Assembly (NCBI GenBank): GCA_006503535.1
Contig: QYRS01000006.1
Coordinates: 186,001 to 250,000 of the forward strand
Direction: 5' to 3'
DNA length: 64,000 nucleotides
From: Arthrinium phaeospermum
Lineage: Eukaryota; Ascomycota; Sordariomycetes; Amphisphaeriales; Apiosporaceae
A model generated the notes under the pieces. That model saw only the letters and a program-made list of their open reading frames with translations. It made no database searches and had not been told where the DNA came from. The translations under genes were made by a program, and so were the position numbers. Below, in pieces: positions 10,350 through 22,058 of the stretch (position 1 is the first letter of the stretch; every line of letters begins with the position of its first letter).

Positions 10350-11606
10350 ATGGCGCCCAGAGATTCTTCCTCGTCTGCGTCTTCCTCACCAGAGCCTGAG
10401 AAGGCGGCCCCCACATCACCGTCCCGGAAGCGCAAGTCCCAAGTCGACGAGATCGAAGTCGACCTGCAGCTCCCCGAGCCCCCGTCCAAGAAAGCGAAGC
10501 GTCTCCTCAAGAAGGGCAAGTCGCTGCCCGTCAAGCCGAACAGCGACGATGAGGCCGAGCCCCAGGACGGCCTCGAGGTGCCCACCGGCAAGAACGGCAA
10601 AGGTGCCAAGGGCGAGAAGAAGTCGAACCGCTCCGAGTACGGCGTCTGGATCGGCAACCTGGCCTTCTCCATGACGCGCCCCGAACTCTTCCAGTGGGTC
10701 GTCGACAACTCGGGCGGCGCCATCAAGGAGGAAAACATCACCCGAGTCAACCTGCCGACGAGCAAGAATGCGCCGCCACCCCGCGGCCCCAAGCCCGCAG
10801 GCCCCCAGAACCGCGGTTTCGCCTACATCGACTTCGACACCGAGGCGGCCGCGATGGCGGCGCTGTCGCTGACCGAGACGGTCCTGAACGGCCGCAACGT
10901 CCTGATCAAGAGCGCTACTAGCTTCGAGGGACGGCCCGAGAAGAAGGCCGAAGACGACGCGGCCGCCGCTGGAGAGGCCGACGGTGCGGCTGGTGCCAAT
11001 GGCGCTGCCGCCGCGCCCAAGAAGGCCCCGAGCCGCAAGATCTACGTGGGCAACCTCGGCTTCCAGACGACGGAGGACGACCTGCGACACAACTTTGACA
11101 AGTGCGGCGAGATCGAGTGGGTCAAGGTGGCTACGTTTGAGGACACAGGAAAGTGCAAGGGCTACGGCTGGGTCAAGTTCAAGGAGCCCGAGGCGGCCGA
11201 CTGGGGCGTCAAGGGCTTCGTGAGGGTCAAGGAGGATATCGAGACCGAGGACGACTTCAAGGAGTCCAAACCCGAGGACGCGGACGCGGACGGCGCGCCG
11301 GCCGAGAAGAAGTTCAAGATGCGCAAGTGGTGGGTCAACCGGCTTCACGGCCGCCAGCTCAAGGTCGAGTTCGCAGAGGACGACCAGGTCCGGTACAAGA
11401 AGCGGTACGGAAAGGACAGGCCGAGGGATGGGGATGTCAGAGGCAAGCGGACGGATCCCAACGACGACACCAAGCCGCCCAGGAGGCCGAGACCAGAGCC
11501 TACGAGGGCGCCCGCGCCCAAGAAGGTCTACGGTGACGAGACGGTGGCCAACTACCTTACCGGTGGTATGGTCAAGGCGGAAGGCAAGAAAACTACCTTC
11601 GATTAA
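10350..11606 (+). CDS. NOP13: nucleolar RRM protein, Nop13-like
   Basis: Probable pre-ribosomal RNA-binding protein of the nucleolus. The intronless 418-residue frame begins with a Ser-rich, lysine-rich tail carrying likely nuclear signals (SRKRKS near 26-30; KKAKRLLKKGK near 47-57). RRM1 starts near residue 97 (YGVWIGNLAF, RNP2) and has RNP1 GFAYIDF. RRM2 starts near residue 229 (KIYVGNLGF, RNP2) with RNP1 KGYGWVKF. An Ala-rich acidic linker joins them. After RRM2 comes a basic tail containing KYGKDRPRDGDVRGKR-type sequence. The two-RRM layout, with a proline-rich insert in RRM1, matches Nop13 of yeast and its fungal relatives. It ends in KAEGKKTTFD. Confidence 0.87.
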   Translation: MAPRDSSSSASSSPEPEKAAPTSPSRKRKSQVDEIEVDLQLPEPPSKKAKRLLKKGKSLPVKPNSDDEAEPQDGLEVPTGKNGKGAKGEKKSNRSEYGVWIGNLAFSMTRPELFQWVVDNSGGAIKEENITRVNLPTSKNAPPPRGPKPAGPQNRGFAYIDFDTEAAAMAALSLTETVLNGRNVLIKSATSFEGRPEKKAEDDAAAAGEADGAAGANGAAAAPKKAPSRKIYVGNLGFQTTEDDLRHNFDKCGEIEWVKVATFEDTGKCKGYGWVKFKEPEAADWGVKGFVRVKEDIETEDDFKESKPEDADADGAPAEKKFKMRKWWVNRLHGRQLKVEFAEDDQVRYKKRYGKDRPRDGDVRGKRTDPNDDTKPPRRPRPEPTRAPAPKKVYGDETVANYLTGGMVKAEGKKTTFD

Positions 11607-13920
11607 AGCTACTACTCTGAGAGAACTGCATACGGGTGTATGGTCCCATTTCATGAGCATAACCAGAACCAAAAGACAAAATTGGGACGCCAGGTATTGG
11701 CCAAGGCAGCGTCCCTCTCCTTCAATCTATCTCGCATCAGTTTCCCGTGCCATATTGTCTTCGCCTATCACCATATGCAACGCAGGGTGACGGCGGATTG
11801 CATGTTCCCATATTACTCGGCTCATAACCCGAGAGAGAAAGAAAAGGTGACCCGGTTTCCATCGACTAAGCTGACCGAGCCCCTCACCTCACATCCGCCT
11901 ATCAAATCGGCTGGGGTATCCGAGCGGACTGCTGTATATGGCAATTGATTCTGTCACTATGCGTCTCTCTGGCCATTCACGAGAGGCGCGCAGGTCCTGT
12001 ATGCTACGTCACTAGCTGCTGTTCGTATTTGAGGTGGTATGATTGTTTGTTGTTGTTTCTGCTGTTCTTCGTTATCAGCCCCATATGTCGCCAAGAGGTC
12101 AATCCCATCGCATCATTGCCCGTCTTGGATATAATGCCTGCAGCCACAGGTCTGGGCAGTGACCCAACGCTCGCTTTTCAACACCAGGACTCAGACCACA
12201 TTCTTTTTCTTCTCTCTCTCAGTTCTATCGACGGTGAATGATGGGGGTCTCCGTGTTTCTGTGTGGGGTGGGTTGGACAGCCTAGATTACCAGCGTCACC
12301 TTGCAGCTTCTCCCCCAAAAGATGTGCAGATTCGTAGTTGTTGGGCGATGCCTTGACAGGACAAGGGCAACAATGCGCGGCGCGGCGCGGCGCAGCTCGA
12401 CGGAGATTACGGATGATACGGCTCTTGCACTTTTATCTCTCTCTATCTGTTGGCGCTGACCGCTTATTATGATCTTCCAGCCTTGCGATTATGGCGTGTT
12501 TGCTGGAATCTGGGCACCGAAGATTCACGACGTTGCATCAGTTCTGGCCAGCTAGTTTAATAATGTTCTCTCCATATAGGCGGCTCTAATTACTCGCATC
12601 GACCTGCCGAGCGATTTCCCCCAACCATGCTCCTCTCCATCTCCGACCTCATATCGGTCTGTACGACAGAGAAACCGGGTCGAGGACATGACCTGCATGG
12701 TAATAGAACAAAAAGCAACGACATGCGAACCAAGCAAGCCCCGCCTTTCCCTTAGATTCCAACATACTCCGTACATACCGCACATATACTATTGAGTCAG
12801 GCGTCAAGCCATGAGCAGAAGGTGTGGTAGGTTCATCTAGATCACTAATGACTTACACAGATACCTACCGCTAGTTGGAAACCACCCCCTGTTACGGGGT
12901 TGGCTTACTGCTACTGCGGCCTACTTACCAGCACCGGAAGGTGTTGCGGCAGGCAGCGCAGTAGTCTGCAGGTTGGCTTTCCCTAGGCTGCTGCACCCGC
13001 CCGACTCGGCAGATCTCCCTAGACGGACGATCCATCTGGCCGGTAGCTTTGAGCCATCTATCTCCACGCCGGGAAGGGATCCGCAGGCGTTCACCATGGG
13101 TGCCATGGGAAAAACGACCAAACATCTACTTTACCGGGCTGCTGCTGCTCGCGGGCTATGACCATGGGATCCCTTGTCTGCCCATGCTCCTCGTATCCCT
13201 AGGGGCGCTGTCCATCTATCTTACTCACCCTTCCCCCCGCGCTCACTCTTTACTTCCTGGGCAGCTGAACAACAACAACATTGCTGCCTTCCCCCGCGCA
13301 GCCGCGGTCAGATAAGCTGATCTCGGCATCAGACGAAATGGGACAACATGGACTTGGACGACGTCAGACCCTTATATCGGGCCTGTACTATTAGTCCTAT
13401 TCCTCCAGAGAAAATCAGCCGCAGTATTGGCGTGATATGACCATGGCAACAACGCGTGAGCTGGCTGCCACGGCCTGGACCGGAGAGCGACTCATCCATC
13501 TGCGCGACGGGGTGCGCATGATGCATGCTTCTCGTACAAGTCCCTTGACCGAGTTCACGTCTCTCACCCCCCTGTCGCCGGCTCTCCTTTGCAAGTGCAA
13601 GTCGGCAAGCGTTGCTCGTTCTGGGTTTGCTTGACATCTGCCTGACACGGGGGTATACGGCTGAGAGGCATGTATATATATCTTCCGTGTTTCCGGTCTT
13701 TCGATGCATCAGAAAACCGCCGTCACCAGTGAGTCTTAGCAACCGCCTTTCCCTGAGTCTTACCTTGGCGTTCCTGTTACGCTTCCGCATTGATCGCGAT
13801 CATCCCATCTCACACAAACTCTCTCTAACCCGCCCTGTGTGTTGTGTTTGTGGCTTTATATACTTCATCCCTCGTCACTACCTACCGTACGAAAGTCACT
13901 GCAGCTCCCCGCAACTCACC
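11607..13920. other. 2.3-kb intergenic region before the deacetylase gene
   Basis: No gene is recognised. It contains a short (GGCGC)n run near 12375-12395, several CT-rich tracts, and TATA-like elements at 13673-13681 and 13856-13861 ahead of the deacetylase ATG. The frame of the deacetylase is open upstream to about 13612, but the signal peptide places the start at 13921. Confidence 0.45.
13673..13681 (+). promoter_or_regulatory. TATA-like run of the deacetylase gene
   Basis: The run TATATATAT lies about 240 bases before the ATG at 13921. A second TATA-like site (TTATATAC, near 13855-13862) is only about 60 bases before the ATG. Confidence 0.35.
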
Positions 13921-14775
13921 ATGCATTCCATACCCTCCTTCCTCTGCCCCATACTCTTGGCAGCCGCCCTGCCTCAGGCCAGCGGCCTCGCCCTCCCGCA
14001 GTCCTCATCGTCGTCCTCGTCCTCGGGGGCAGCAGTACTACGCCCCCGAGCCGACACGAGCGGCATGCCGCGCCCCCAGATCGGCAGCCTGCCCTACGGC
14101 GTCGACATCACGACCTGCAACAAGCCCAACATGGTCGCCATCACCTTTGACGACGGCCCCTGCCCCTACACGCCGAAGCTGCTCGACATCCTGGAGAGCA
14201 ACGGCGTGAAGGCGACCTTCTTCATCGTCGGCAGCAACGGCAACGGCCTCATCAACGACGAGTCGACGGGCATGCCCGCCACGCTGCGCCGCATGCACGC
14301 CGCGGGCCACCACATCGGCTCCCACACCTACACGCACGCCGACCTCAACACGCTGACGACGGAGCAGCGCCGCGCCGAGGTCGTCAACAACGAGGGCGTC
14401 ATCGCCGACGTCCTGGGCTTCGTGCCGACGTACCTGCGCCCGCCCTACACGTCGTGCGACGCCGGCTGCATGGGCGATTTAGGGAGCTTCGGCTACCACG
14501 TCGCCGACTACAACCTCGACACGCTCGACTGGGAGGGCGACTACGACCGCGCCCGCAGTATTTATTCCAGCGCGCTGTCGGGGGCGGACCCCAAGACCAG
14601 CTCGTTCATCAGTCTGGAGCACGATATCCACGAGCGCACCGTCAACGAGCTGGCGCAGTTCCTCATCGACACGGCGCGGCAGTACGGCTACCAGCTCGTC
14701 ACCATGGGCGAGTGCCTCGGCGACCCCGTCGGCAACTGGTACCGGAACCCCACTACCGGCCAGGCGTGGCAGTAG
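13921..14775 (+). CDS. secreted chitin/polysaccharide deacetylase (CE4)
   Basis: Likely removes acetyl groups from chitin or chitooligosaccharides at the cell wall or outside the cell. The 284-residue intronless protein starts with a signal peptide (MHSIPSFLCPILLAAALPQ). A Ser-run linker follows, then one NodB domain. The CE4 motifs are in order: TFDDGP (catalytic base Asp and metal Asp), HHIGSHTYTH (metal His residues), LRPPYTS, DYNLDTLDW and SLEHDIHE (catalytic His region). No chitin-binding module is present; the protein ends shortly after the domain with GNWYRNPTTGQAWQ. The frame is open upstream of 13921, but only this ATG begins with a signal peptide. The relation to other ascomycete chitin deacetylases is clear at family level; substrate is not shown by sequence. 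Confidence 0.9.
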   Translation: MHSIPSFLCPILLAAALPQASGLALPQSSSSSSSSGAAVLRPRADTSGMPRPQIGSLPYGVDITTCNKPNMVAITFDDGPCPYTPKLLDILESNGVKATFFIVGSNGNGLINDESTGMPATLRRMHAAGHHIGSHTYTHADLNTLTTEQRRAEVVNNEGVIADVLGFVPTYLRPPYTSCDAGCMGDLGSFGYHVADYNLDTLDWEGDYDRARSIYSSALSGADPKTSSFISLEHDIHERTVNELAQFLIDTARQYGYQLVTMGECLGDPVGNWYRNPTTGQAWQ

Positions 14776-15719
14776 TTGGTAGTGCCCATTATGCCCTGGG
14801 ATTCCTCTTCCTCTCGCGCATACAGAGGAGGGCGGTGAGCGGTGAGCGGTCTGGTTCGTATGATTGGGTGGGAGGTTCCTCTCCTTTCTCTTTCTGATGT
14901 ATTGTTTACTTATCTTCAGATGAATCTAAGGGCGGGACACGTTGATCCGTTTGGGGCTGAACTCGTCATAGATTGGATAGGACCAAGAAAAAGCTTGTTT
15001 TGAACACCCATGTTTCTGGTCCGGGGCCTCGAGCGTTGATTGGGAGGCGATAAACGAGGCAATTGCTTGGTGTAGCCGCAGTAAAGAGAGTATTGAGACT
15101 ACCAAGTCCCCTGACTCGCGTCCGAGTTGAGGAAGATGGGCTGTGAACTTGGGTATCAGCCTGTATGTATATTTTTTGTAGACTAGAGAAATACTTTCTG
15201 CACCACCCACTCACTGTATGCTTTGTTTTTCTCCTTTCTCTCCCCCTTTCGAAACCCCCCGCGAACTCTGGTTATCAAGTTTTTCTCAGCCACGAAGTTA
15301 ATGTTACGGCGGCTCAATCAAGAGTGGCATCCCATGAACTCTGGAATCGGATGAGTTCGTCGGAACTGGTATTGCGTTTCGGCAATTGTCGGATCTTCTA
15401 GACGAAAAGAACATGACATGAACCTTGAGTCAACTTGGCACGGGACGAAGCGCAAGAAGTCCGAGAGATTCAGATGGGATTTTACACATTGTCGTCCGCG
15501 AGCGGTCATGACAGTTCGTCCCTTCAACGATTCATGCAGCCCGCCAGACTCGGAGTATGAGAAACCCAGGTGCCGCTTATGCAGGCATTTACTCAAACTT
15601 CCCGAGGCATGGAATCGCTAACGCATTTGATTCGATGCCCAATCATCCATCGAAGAAAAAGGGTCCAGCCAGACCAGCTAGATACACCGCAACTGCTAGC
15701 CCCGATATCTCGCATGCCC
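14776..15719. other. spacer between convergent genes
   Basis: This lies between the deacetylase and FluG 3' ends. Some frames are open on both strands but show no recognisable domain; nothing else is identified. Confidence 0.4.
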
Positions 15720-18505
15720 TCAATACCGCTCCATGATCCACTGCCGCCGCTCGCTCTCCCCCAACTGACTCAGGATCCCCATCTCGGCCTTCTTGACGTC
15801 GACGTACCGCTGCACGAACTCGGGCGAGCCCATCTGCGCGATCAACACCGCATCCGCCTGCAGCGCCGCCAGCGCCTCCCCCAAGTTCGCGGGGAACATC
15901 TGCGTGATGCCGAGCTCCGCGCGCTGCTCGGGGGTCAGCTTCGCCGGGTCCGACGAGCAGTCCTTCCAGACCATGGGCTCCTGGTCCACCACGCCCAGCG
16001 TCCCCGCCGACAAGATAGCGGCGGCGGCGAAATAGGGGTTAGCCAATCCATCCAAACATTTCATCTCCCAATGACTCGTCGGCCCCGTCCCCGGCTCCCC
16101 GCCGCACTGCCGCAGCGGCGACTCCTTGTTCTGCCGCCCCCACATGATCCAGCGCCCGCCGGCCCAGAAGCTGTCGACCATGCGCTCGTAGCTGACGGGA
16201 CTACTATACGTGAACGCGATAACCGCCGGGAAGTGCCGCAGGATCCCCGCGTAAAAGGGCTCGTACACCGCCGGGTCATCCTCGCCGTCTGGCGTGTCGG
16301 ACGAGGCGACCGACATGTGCACGTGCGACGCCGTCCCGCAGCTCGCGGCGAAGGGCTTCGGGTGCAGGGTGGCGCGGAACCCGTGGCGGGCGGCGACGGA
16401 CTCGATGAGCTGGCGGGCGTGGACCAGGGCGTCGCAGGCCTCGAGCGGCGGCAGGGCCGACAGGACGATCTCGTATTGGCCCGGCGCGCTCTCGGCGTGG
16501 TACTGCTCGATTTCGATGCCCGCCGCGTCCAGGGCGTCGGCCAGCTCGCCGTCGAGGACCGTGTTGAAGCTGCCGGGGCGGCCCGTGTCGGCTAGGGACC
16601 GGGCCATGGCCCAGGCGTGCCCGTCGTCGGCCTGCAGGGGTCGGAACTTCTCCTTGCCAGTAGCGTCTCCTTGGGTGGTCTGGTCGTTCCGCTCCATGAC
16701 CACAAACTCGATCTCGAACCCGAGCAGGAACGTCAGCCCGTGGGACGCCCGCGCCCGCTCGACGACGCGGCGCAGCAGGGTGCGCGGACACAGCGGCGAC
16801 TCGGCGAGCCCGTCGGGCTCGCGGAACTCGCTGAAGCAGCTCATGTGGCCCGGCGCCGGTCCCGCCCGCAGCGAGGCCCAGTCCACGGCCAGCTTGTACA
16901 TGCCCGTCGACGTGATCTGCGGGATGGGCATGTCGATCTGCAGCAGGCCGAAGGCGGCCATGGTGTTGGTCCAGGTGCCGCCGCTCTTCAGAGCCTTGAG
17001 CACTTGCGTGACGGGGATGACGCGGCAGCGGGTGCTGGCCGTGTAGTCTACCCAGACCAGCCGCACCCATTTGCAGCCGGTTTCGTGCAGCAGCTTGGCG
17101 ACGTCGCGTTTGGGTCGGCTTGATGATGGCTTGTTGCCGCTTTGCGACTTCACGAGCGTTGTGGAAATTGACTCTGGCTTGGGTAGTGTGGTCTCGGTTT
17201 GCAGGTTGTATAGCTTCTTTGAGTTGGTGAACAGAATGTCCTGCGCCAGCTGAATAGCTTGGTGTTCGTTCAAATCACTCTCATGGACGAGATCACAGAG
17301 CGTCTGCCCAGGTTAGAATTTTGATATTCTAATAAGTACACCTTGGGTGTCATTGAGCGACTTACAGTCTCCAGCACCTCTCTCATCTGCATCGTGGCCA
17401 GCACATACGTTTCCGGGAACCAGTGGCCATCCGTACTCCAGAGGATCTTGGACCACGGGCACAGCTCCAGTATCTGTTTGAAGACGGACTCCTGACCCTG
17501 GCGGCTGATGAAGGGGAACACCTCGCCGACATCGGCATAGACGTTGGGATACATGGCCGCCAGGTAGCCCGCCTCGCGGGTCCACGGGTAACTCGCGTGC
17601 AGAATGACAATCGGCACCGTGGGGTAGTCGGCAATAAAAGTCTGGAGATGCGAGGGCGACGACTTGGTCAGGACGATGTCGTTGTCGCCCAAGCCCGTGT
17701 GGAACTGGATCGGCTTCTTGGTCTCCGAACCGCTGCTGTTGGCGATGAGCTTGGCCGCCGCGTGGATGAGGAAATGGTTCAGCGCCTTATGCTGGAGCCG
17801 GGTGAACTCCCCGCTCTGGGCGATGCTGCCAATCTCCTCCTCGGCGGCTTGGATCTGCGTCTGCGTCTCCATGTGCCGCTTGCTGGGTATGTCGAGGCCG
17901 CCGCGGTAGCAGATGATGGACTTGAACCCCACGACCTCGGGATCGGCCAGGCACCGCCCGATCTCGCGCTCGAAGTCGCCCAGGATGTGAAGAACCGCCT
18001 TCCTCTCCCATTGCTCCCCCTTCACCTTCACATTGCCCACGCGCTTCCGGATGATGTCCACGGCCACGGCTTCGATGCGCACGATGCGCTTGCACTTGCC
18101 GGCGACGAACTGGTCGTGCCAGGCATAGTCGTGGGTCTCGTCGCCGCTGTCCAGCCCGTCGTCCAGGAGAAGGGTCTCGATGCCCTGCATGCAGCTGCGG
18201 ACCCAGGCAGTCCAGTCGCCTCCGGACCTGCCGGGATCCGGCGAAGAACGCTTCGCCTGCAGAGCCGACTCCACGGCGTCCCATGTTGGCTCAGTGTCCA
18301 GCAGCCCGGCCAGTTGCTTCACCGCACGGATGTGGGCTAGACTGGACTGGGAATCCTTGAGGGCGTCCCCGTGGGCCTCGGTGGCTATGGAGAGCAGCGA
18401 GTGCTTGGCCTGGTGCTGGGCTTTCAGAAGAGGGTGAGCATGGTTGTCCACGATGGGCGTGGTGCGAATTGCATTGCGAAGGGCCTTGAGATCCATGATT
18501 GCCAA
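15720..18505 (-). CDS. fluG: FluG: amidohydrolase-glutamine synthetase fusion
   Basis: Homologue of FluG, a cytosolic protein needed in Aspergillus nidulans for an extracellular signal that starts conidiation. Exon 1 is 18505-17366 and exon 2 is 17303-15720, joined by a 62-nt intron (donor gtaagt, acceptor gcag) in phase 0; the product is about 907 residues, close to the 865 of A. nidulans FluG. The N-terminal 380 residues form an amidohydrolase-2 domain, with the metal motif DNHAHP near residue 20, FHTGLGDND, and WSTDGHWFPE. The C-terminal half is a type-I glutamine synthetase-like domain with GFEIEFV, EQYHAESAPGQYEI, HVHMS and RWIMWGRQNKESPLR. The two halves are encoded in one frame across the intron, so the fusion is real. 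Alternative starts are 18505 and 18496. Paralogues of FluG exist in fungi, so orthology should be checked by phylogeny. Confidence 0.88.
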
Positions 18506-19398
18506 CTGCCGTGGGTGGATGTAAGAGGCCTCTTGGGTGAAGTGAATTAATCAGAAATGGATCCCAGTTCATCCGATGGTGAACACTTAAGTGGTCTTTA
18601 GTGTGACTCTGGGACAAGAACTCCTTACATCGAGAATCTAAGTAGGTATTTGGCGGTGACGGAAGGGGGCTTGAAGTGTGCTTACGTATCGTGTACAGTA
18701 CAAGGGCAGTAGGCAGCTTGGCCTCAGTAGGTATTTGCCAGACGGCGGGGAGATGTCCGTCTAGATGCCGCAAGCTGACGTAGGAAGGAGTGGATGTGAT
18801 TGGGGATGCGAGGCCCCTTATTTGCTTTTGGATGACGATTGTGCATTAGCTTGTCGTCTGCATACTTCTCTCTCGCCGTGTCGCGGGCGAGATCTTCCAC
18901 CAAGAAATGGCGCTGCTAACAGGCCTCTCAAGTACTTATTGTCAATTGGGGATTTGTGCCCTTACGAACTGTGCATGTTGGAGGCAGGGTGGCCTGAACC
19001 GTTCATTTTGGTGGTGCTGACGCGGGGTTTTAGCGAGCTTACATGTCAAGCCGCCGCCGCCTGCCTGCATTTGTGTCATGCAACATGGCCCAATTAATAC
19101 TCATCAAAGCGAATGAGGAAGGCAAAAACGCATTCGTGCAACAGACACCAATTACCCAAAAAGATATTTACACCAACGACAAGTGATGACCAGCTCCAAG
19201 ACGGAAAATTGCTGCCACTTCTCCTTTCGTTTCTTGGCTTTGGCATCGCTGGCGATCCAGGCCGGAGCGAACCCCTTTCCCTGCTTCCCCTCTGCCCCTC
19301 AGCCCCTCGTTTGCAATCCGTCATGCCTCTGTCAATTGATCGACGAATAGCCCTTTCAATTGAAGCCTCCCTCGCCCCAACTCCCTTACTTCCCCTAC
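18506..19398. other. spacer between FluG promoter and xylanase 3' end
   Basis: This holds the FluG promoter and leader (minus strand) and the 3' side of the GH11 gene. No gene or named element is recognised. Confidence 0.4.
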
Positions 19399-20158
19399 CT
19401 ACGACACAGTAATACTCGACGACCCGCTGCTCTGCTTCCCCTTGCTGGTGTACCCCTCGGTCGCCAGGATCATGTAGTCGTGCTGCCCGAGGTTCATGCC
19501 GTGCCGCGCCCACTCGGCGTAGTGGTTGCCGGTGGTGATGGTGCCGCCGACGCGCTGCTCGGTGCGCACCGACCAGAACTGCTGGAAGGTGGCCGTGCCC
19601 ACGATGCTCGGCTGGTTCACCCGCGTCGACGTGTAGATGGTGTAGACGCCCCCGTCCGACGTGAAGTTGCCCTTCTCCGTCCACACCTCGTTCGGCGACA
19701 GGTCCCCGTGCGCGTCCACCACGTAGTACTCGATCAGGGGGTTCCGGGTCCAGCCGTACAGGGCCAGGTAGCCGGGGCCTTGGGGCTTGTACGTGCCGCT
19801 GTACTGCACGGATCTGTTGGCGTGGAGGGTTAGTGTACTGCGGGCTGCCAAGAGGGGAAGGCGAGTCGCGGCTTGAGAGGTGAATGAGCCGGGAAATGGA
19901 AAAGCAGATAGCTTACCGTTGCCCCCCACGGCCCCATCCTTTCCCGCACACGAACCCGCCCGGGCCGGACCAGTCCACCGTGTAGGACCCACCGGCGCCG
20001 TTGTTGCAGCGGTAGTTGATTCCACCCTCCGACCACGACGAGAAGGCGTAGCCCTGGCGCGCCATCACGTTGCTGATCCGGTCCAGCGTCGCCGCCGGCG
20101 CTCCGAGTACGCCCTGGGCCAGCGAGGCCGCGGCGATGATGAGGGAAGTGAACTTCAT
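19399..20158 (-). CDS. GH11 endo-1,4-beta-xylanase, no CBM
   Basis: Secreted xylan-degrading enzyme. Exon 1 is 20158-19917 and exon 2 is 19813-19399, joined by a 103-nt intron (donor gtaagc, acceptor acag); the product is 218 residues. The protein opens with a signal peptide ([19 protein letters not shown]) and a short propeptide. The GH11 jelly-roll follows, with [30 protein letters not shown], the nucleophile Glu in IEYYVVD, the RVNQPSI loop and the acid/base Glu in ATEGY. It ends directly after the domain (SSSITVS), with no linker or CBM1. A TATA-like site lies at 20255-20262 and a GGCTAAA motif at 20444-20450, a possible XlnR/XYR1 site. A second GH11 gene lies about 16 kb away on the other strand. 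Confidence 0.92.
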
Positions 20159-20254
20159 GGTTGGTTGATGAGACGTAGAGTTTAGGATACTGGGTAAATG
20201 TGCGGATGATCTTCTGGATTGACGTCCTTCCCGTCACTCGCCAACTCGCCTACA

Positions 20255-20262
20255 TACTTATA
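20255..20262 (-). promoter_or_regulatory. TATA-like box of the GH11 gene
   Basis: On the minus strand this reads TATAAGTA, about 97 bases before the ATG at 20158. Confidence 0.4.
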
Positions 20263-20443
20263 CAAGATCGCCTCCTTCCAGTGCTCCGTCGCTCTTTCCT
20301 TCCCCGCGATATGCCATTGGCTGGCATTGAAAAGGGGGTATGGCACTCAATCTAGATTGCCCCCATCACCCGGAACAAGATATTGCACAGACGTTCGGCA
20401 GTGCTTGCGAGCATGTCAAAAGGTGCCGTGAGCTAAACATTAC

Positions 20444-20450
20444 GGCTAAA
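20444..20450 (+). promoter_or_regulatory. possible XlnR/XYR1 site (GGCTAAA)
   Basis: GGCTAA(A) is the established binding motif of the xylanase regulator XlnR/XYR1. It lies about 286 bases upstream of the GH11 ATG, in the opposite orientation. A single 7-mer is weak alone but fits the gene it precedes. Confidence 0.35.
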
Positions 20451-21116
20451 GTCGAGCGCCAAGATCCGGGGTACTTCGACATGGCACCATCGGGTAAGCA
20501 TCATATATATAAATAGTATCTAGAGCGTGGCTATTGGGATCTCCTCATTCTCCAGGGTCTCCGAGGTACCAAATACAGGTGGAATGTAGATACGCTCGTC
20601 AGCCATAGGTCGACTTCTTCCGCGGGCCCGGTAAGGTTTGAGGCATTCATCTGACATTGGTGGAAACTTGACAGAAGCACGGTGATATAAACAAGGGGTG
20701 ATCTAAAACCTGCTTATATGGATCAAGCATGGCTTCTAGAAACAAGAGTAGCAACTGTGCGTCCGGCTAATTACCTGTGTTTGTATGTACAATATCCTTA
20801 TGCCCGAGCTAGACAACGAAACCACATTAGGGGTATCGATCGAATCCAAGGTCTTCGAGAGTTGTTCGTACGCATGTAGAGTCAATTGCAATGTATTCTA
20901 CTAAGCCATGTAGTCTTAGCATGAATGCGTTGGCTCACTACATTGTGACAGTCATGGGAAGTGGTGCCCAAACCTGATGGGGATAGGGTTCAACAAGAAC
21001 CGTAACCAGGAGGTATCCAGAAAGCTAGATACAAGGTATCTCCTATGCGTTAGCTTCCAGTACCGGTATCCCATTCACGAAGAAGTTTCGTAGCATCAAC
21101 CCATCATTGCCACGCC

Positions 21117-22058
21117 TCATGCCTCTTTCGTACCGTCGCCCTCCTTAACCCACCCCCTCTCCCCCAGCCACTCTCCCAACACCTCATTAAACCGATCCGG
21201 CCTGATCATATGGTGAAAGTGCCCCGCCGGGATAACCTCCATCCGATTCCCCCCTTCCTCCGCCCCCCCAGCCTCCCGCTCAATCCCCAAGTTCCCCTCC
21301 ACCGCATTCGTCACCAGCCGCGGCACCCCCTTCGGCCTTCCCGTCCGTGCCAGGTACGCCGCCCCGGACTCGCCCAAATGCGCCCGCATCTGCTTGAACG
21401 TCTCGATAATGACGCGCGGATCCATGGCCCAGGCCCGCCGCTGGTGCCAGGGCGCCAGCCAGGCCGGCGTCCCGTGCTCGGCCAGGTACATGCCGCCCAT
21501 GGCGAAGAAGTCGGTCGCGCCCACGGCCGCCTGCGCCGGCGGGCCTGCCGTTTCCAGCATCTGGACGACGTGGGTCATGATGGGCGGCGTCAGGGTGTAG
21601 GCCGCGTCGACGAGGACGGTGCCGCGGACGAGGGGGGCGTGGCGCAGGGCGAGCTGGTGGGCGACTAGGGCGCCGATGCTGTGGCCTATGACGATGGCCT
21701 GTTGGCTGTTGCTGTTTCCGCCATCGTGATTGGTGCCATTCCCATTGCCGTTCGACCCATTTCTGTTACTGCTACCATTGACGCCGAGATGCGTCAGCAG
21801 GGCGGCGGCGTCCTCGGCCAGGGTCACGGGGTCGAACTTGGTGACGGTGTCCGTCACGGAGCTGTGGCCGTGTCCGCGGTAGTCCATGCCGATCACCCGG
21901 AAACCGAGCGAGACGAGGAAAGGGAACTGGAACGCCCAGTCGTTCTGGTCGCAGACCCAGCCGTGTAGAAGCAGTACCGGTATCCCGTCCTCCGGGCCCT
22001 CCAAGGTGTAGTAGATGTTGACGCCGTCGGCGACAGCGAAATACTGTCCGCCTTTCAT
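21117..22058 (-). CDS. alpha/beta hydrolase
   Basis: Single-exon, 313-residue hydrolase of the alpha/beta fold; the substrate is unknown, but epoxide-hydrolase/lipase-like members look the same. The oxyanion HGW motif is in LLLHGWVCDQNDW, the nucleophile elbow is GHSIG, and a His near the end (AGHFHH) completes the likely triad. An insert rich in Asn, Gly and Ser lies just before the nucleophile strand (after LLTHLGVNG) and looks like an expanded simple repeat, probably a surface loop. No signal peptide is present, so it is probably intracellular. Confidence 0.8.
   Translation of the reverse strand: MKGGQYFAVADGVNIYYTLEGPEDGIPVLLLHGWVCDQNDWAFQFPFLVSLGFRVIGMDYRGHGHSSVTDTVTKFDPVTLAEDAAALLTHLGVNGSSNRNGSNGNGNGTNHDGGNSNSQQAIVIGHSIGALVAHQLALRHAPLVRGTVLVDAAYTLTPPIMTHVVQMLETAGPPAQAAVGATDFFAMGGMYLAEHGTPAWLAPWHQRRAWAMDPRVIIETFKQMRAHLGESGAAYLARTGRPKGVPRLVTNAVEGNLGIEREAGGAEEGGNRMEVIPAGHFHHMIRPDRFNEVLGEWLGERGWVKEGDGTKEA

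Larger units (their letters stand above)
20159..21116. other. spacer and xylanase promoter region
   Basis: This contains the TATA-like and GGCTAAA elements of the xylanase gene in its first 300 bases. The rest (about 20500-21100) is AT-richer and shows no recognisable gene. Confidence 0.4.

Noticed and set aside
10416..11672. A 418-codon minus-strand frame opposite the Nop13-like gene.
   Set aside because: It is an antisense shadow of a GC-rich gene whose plus strand has two clear RRMs.
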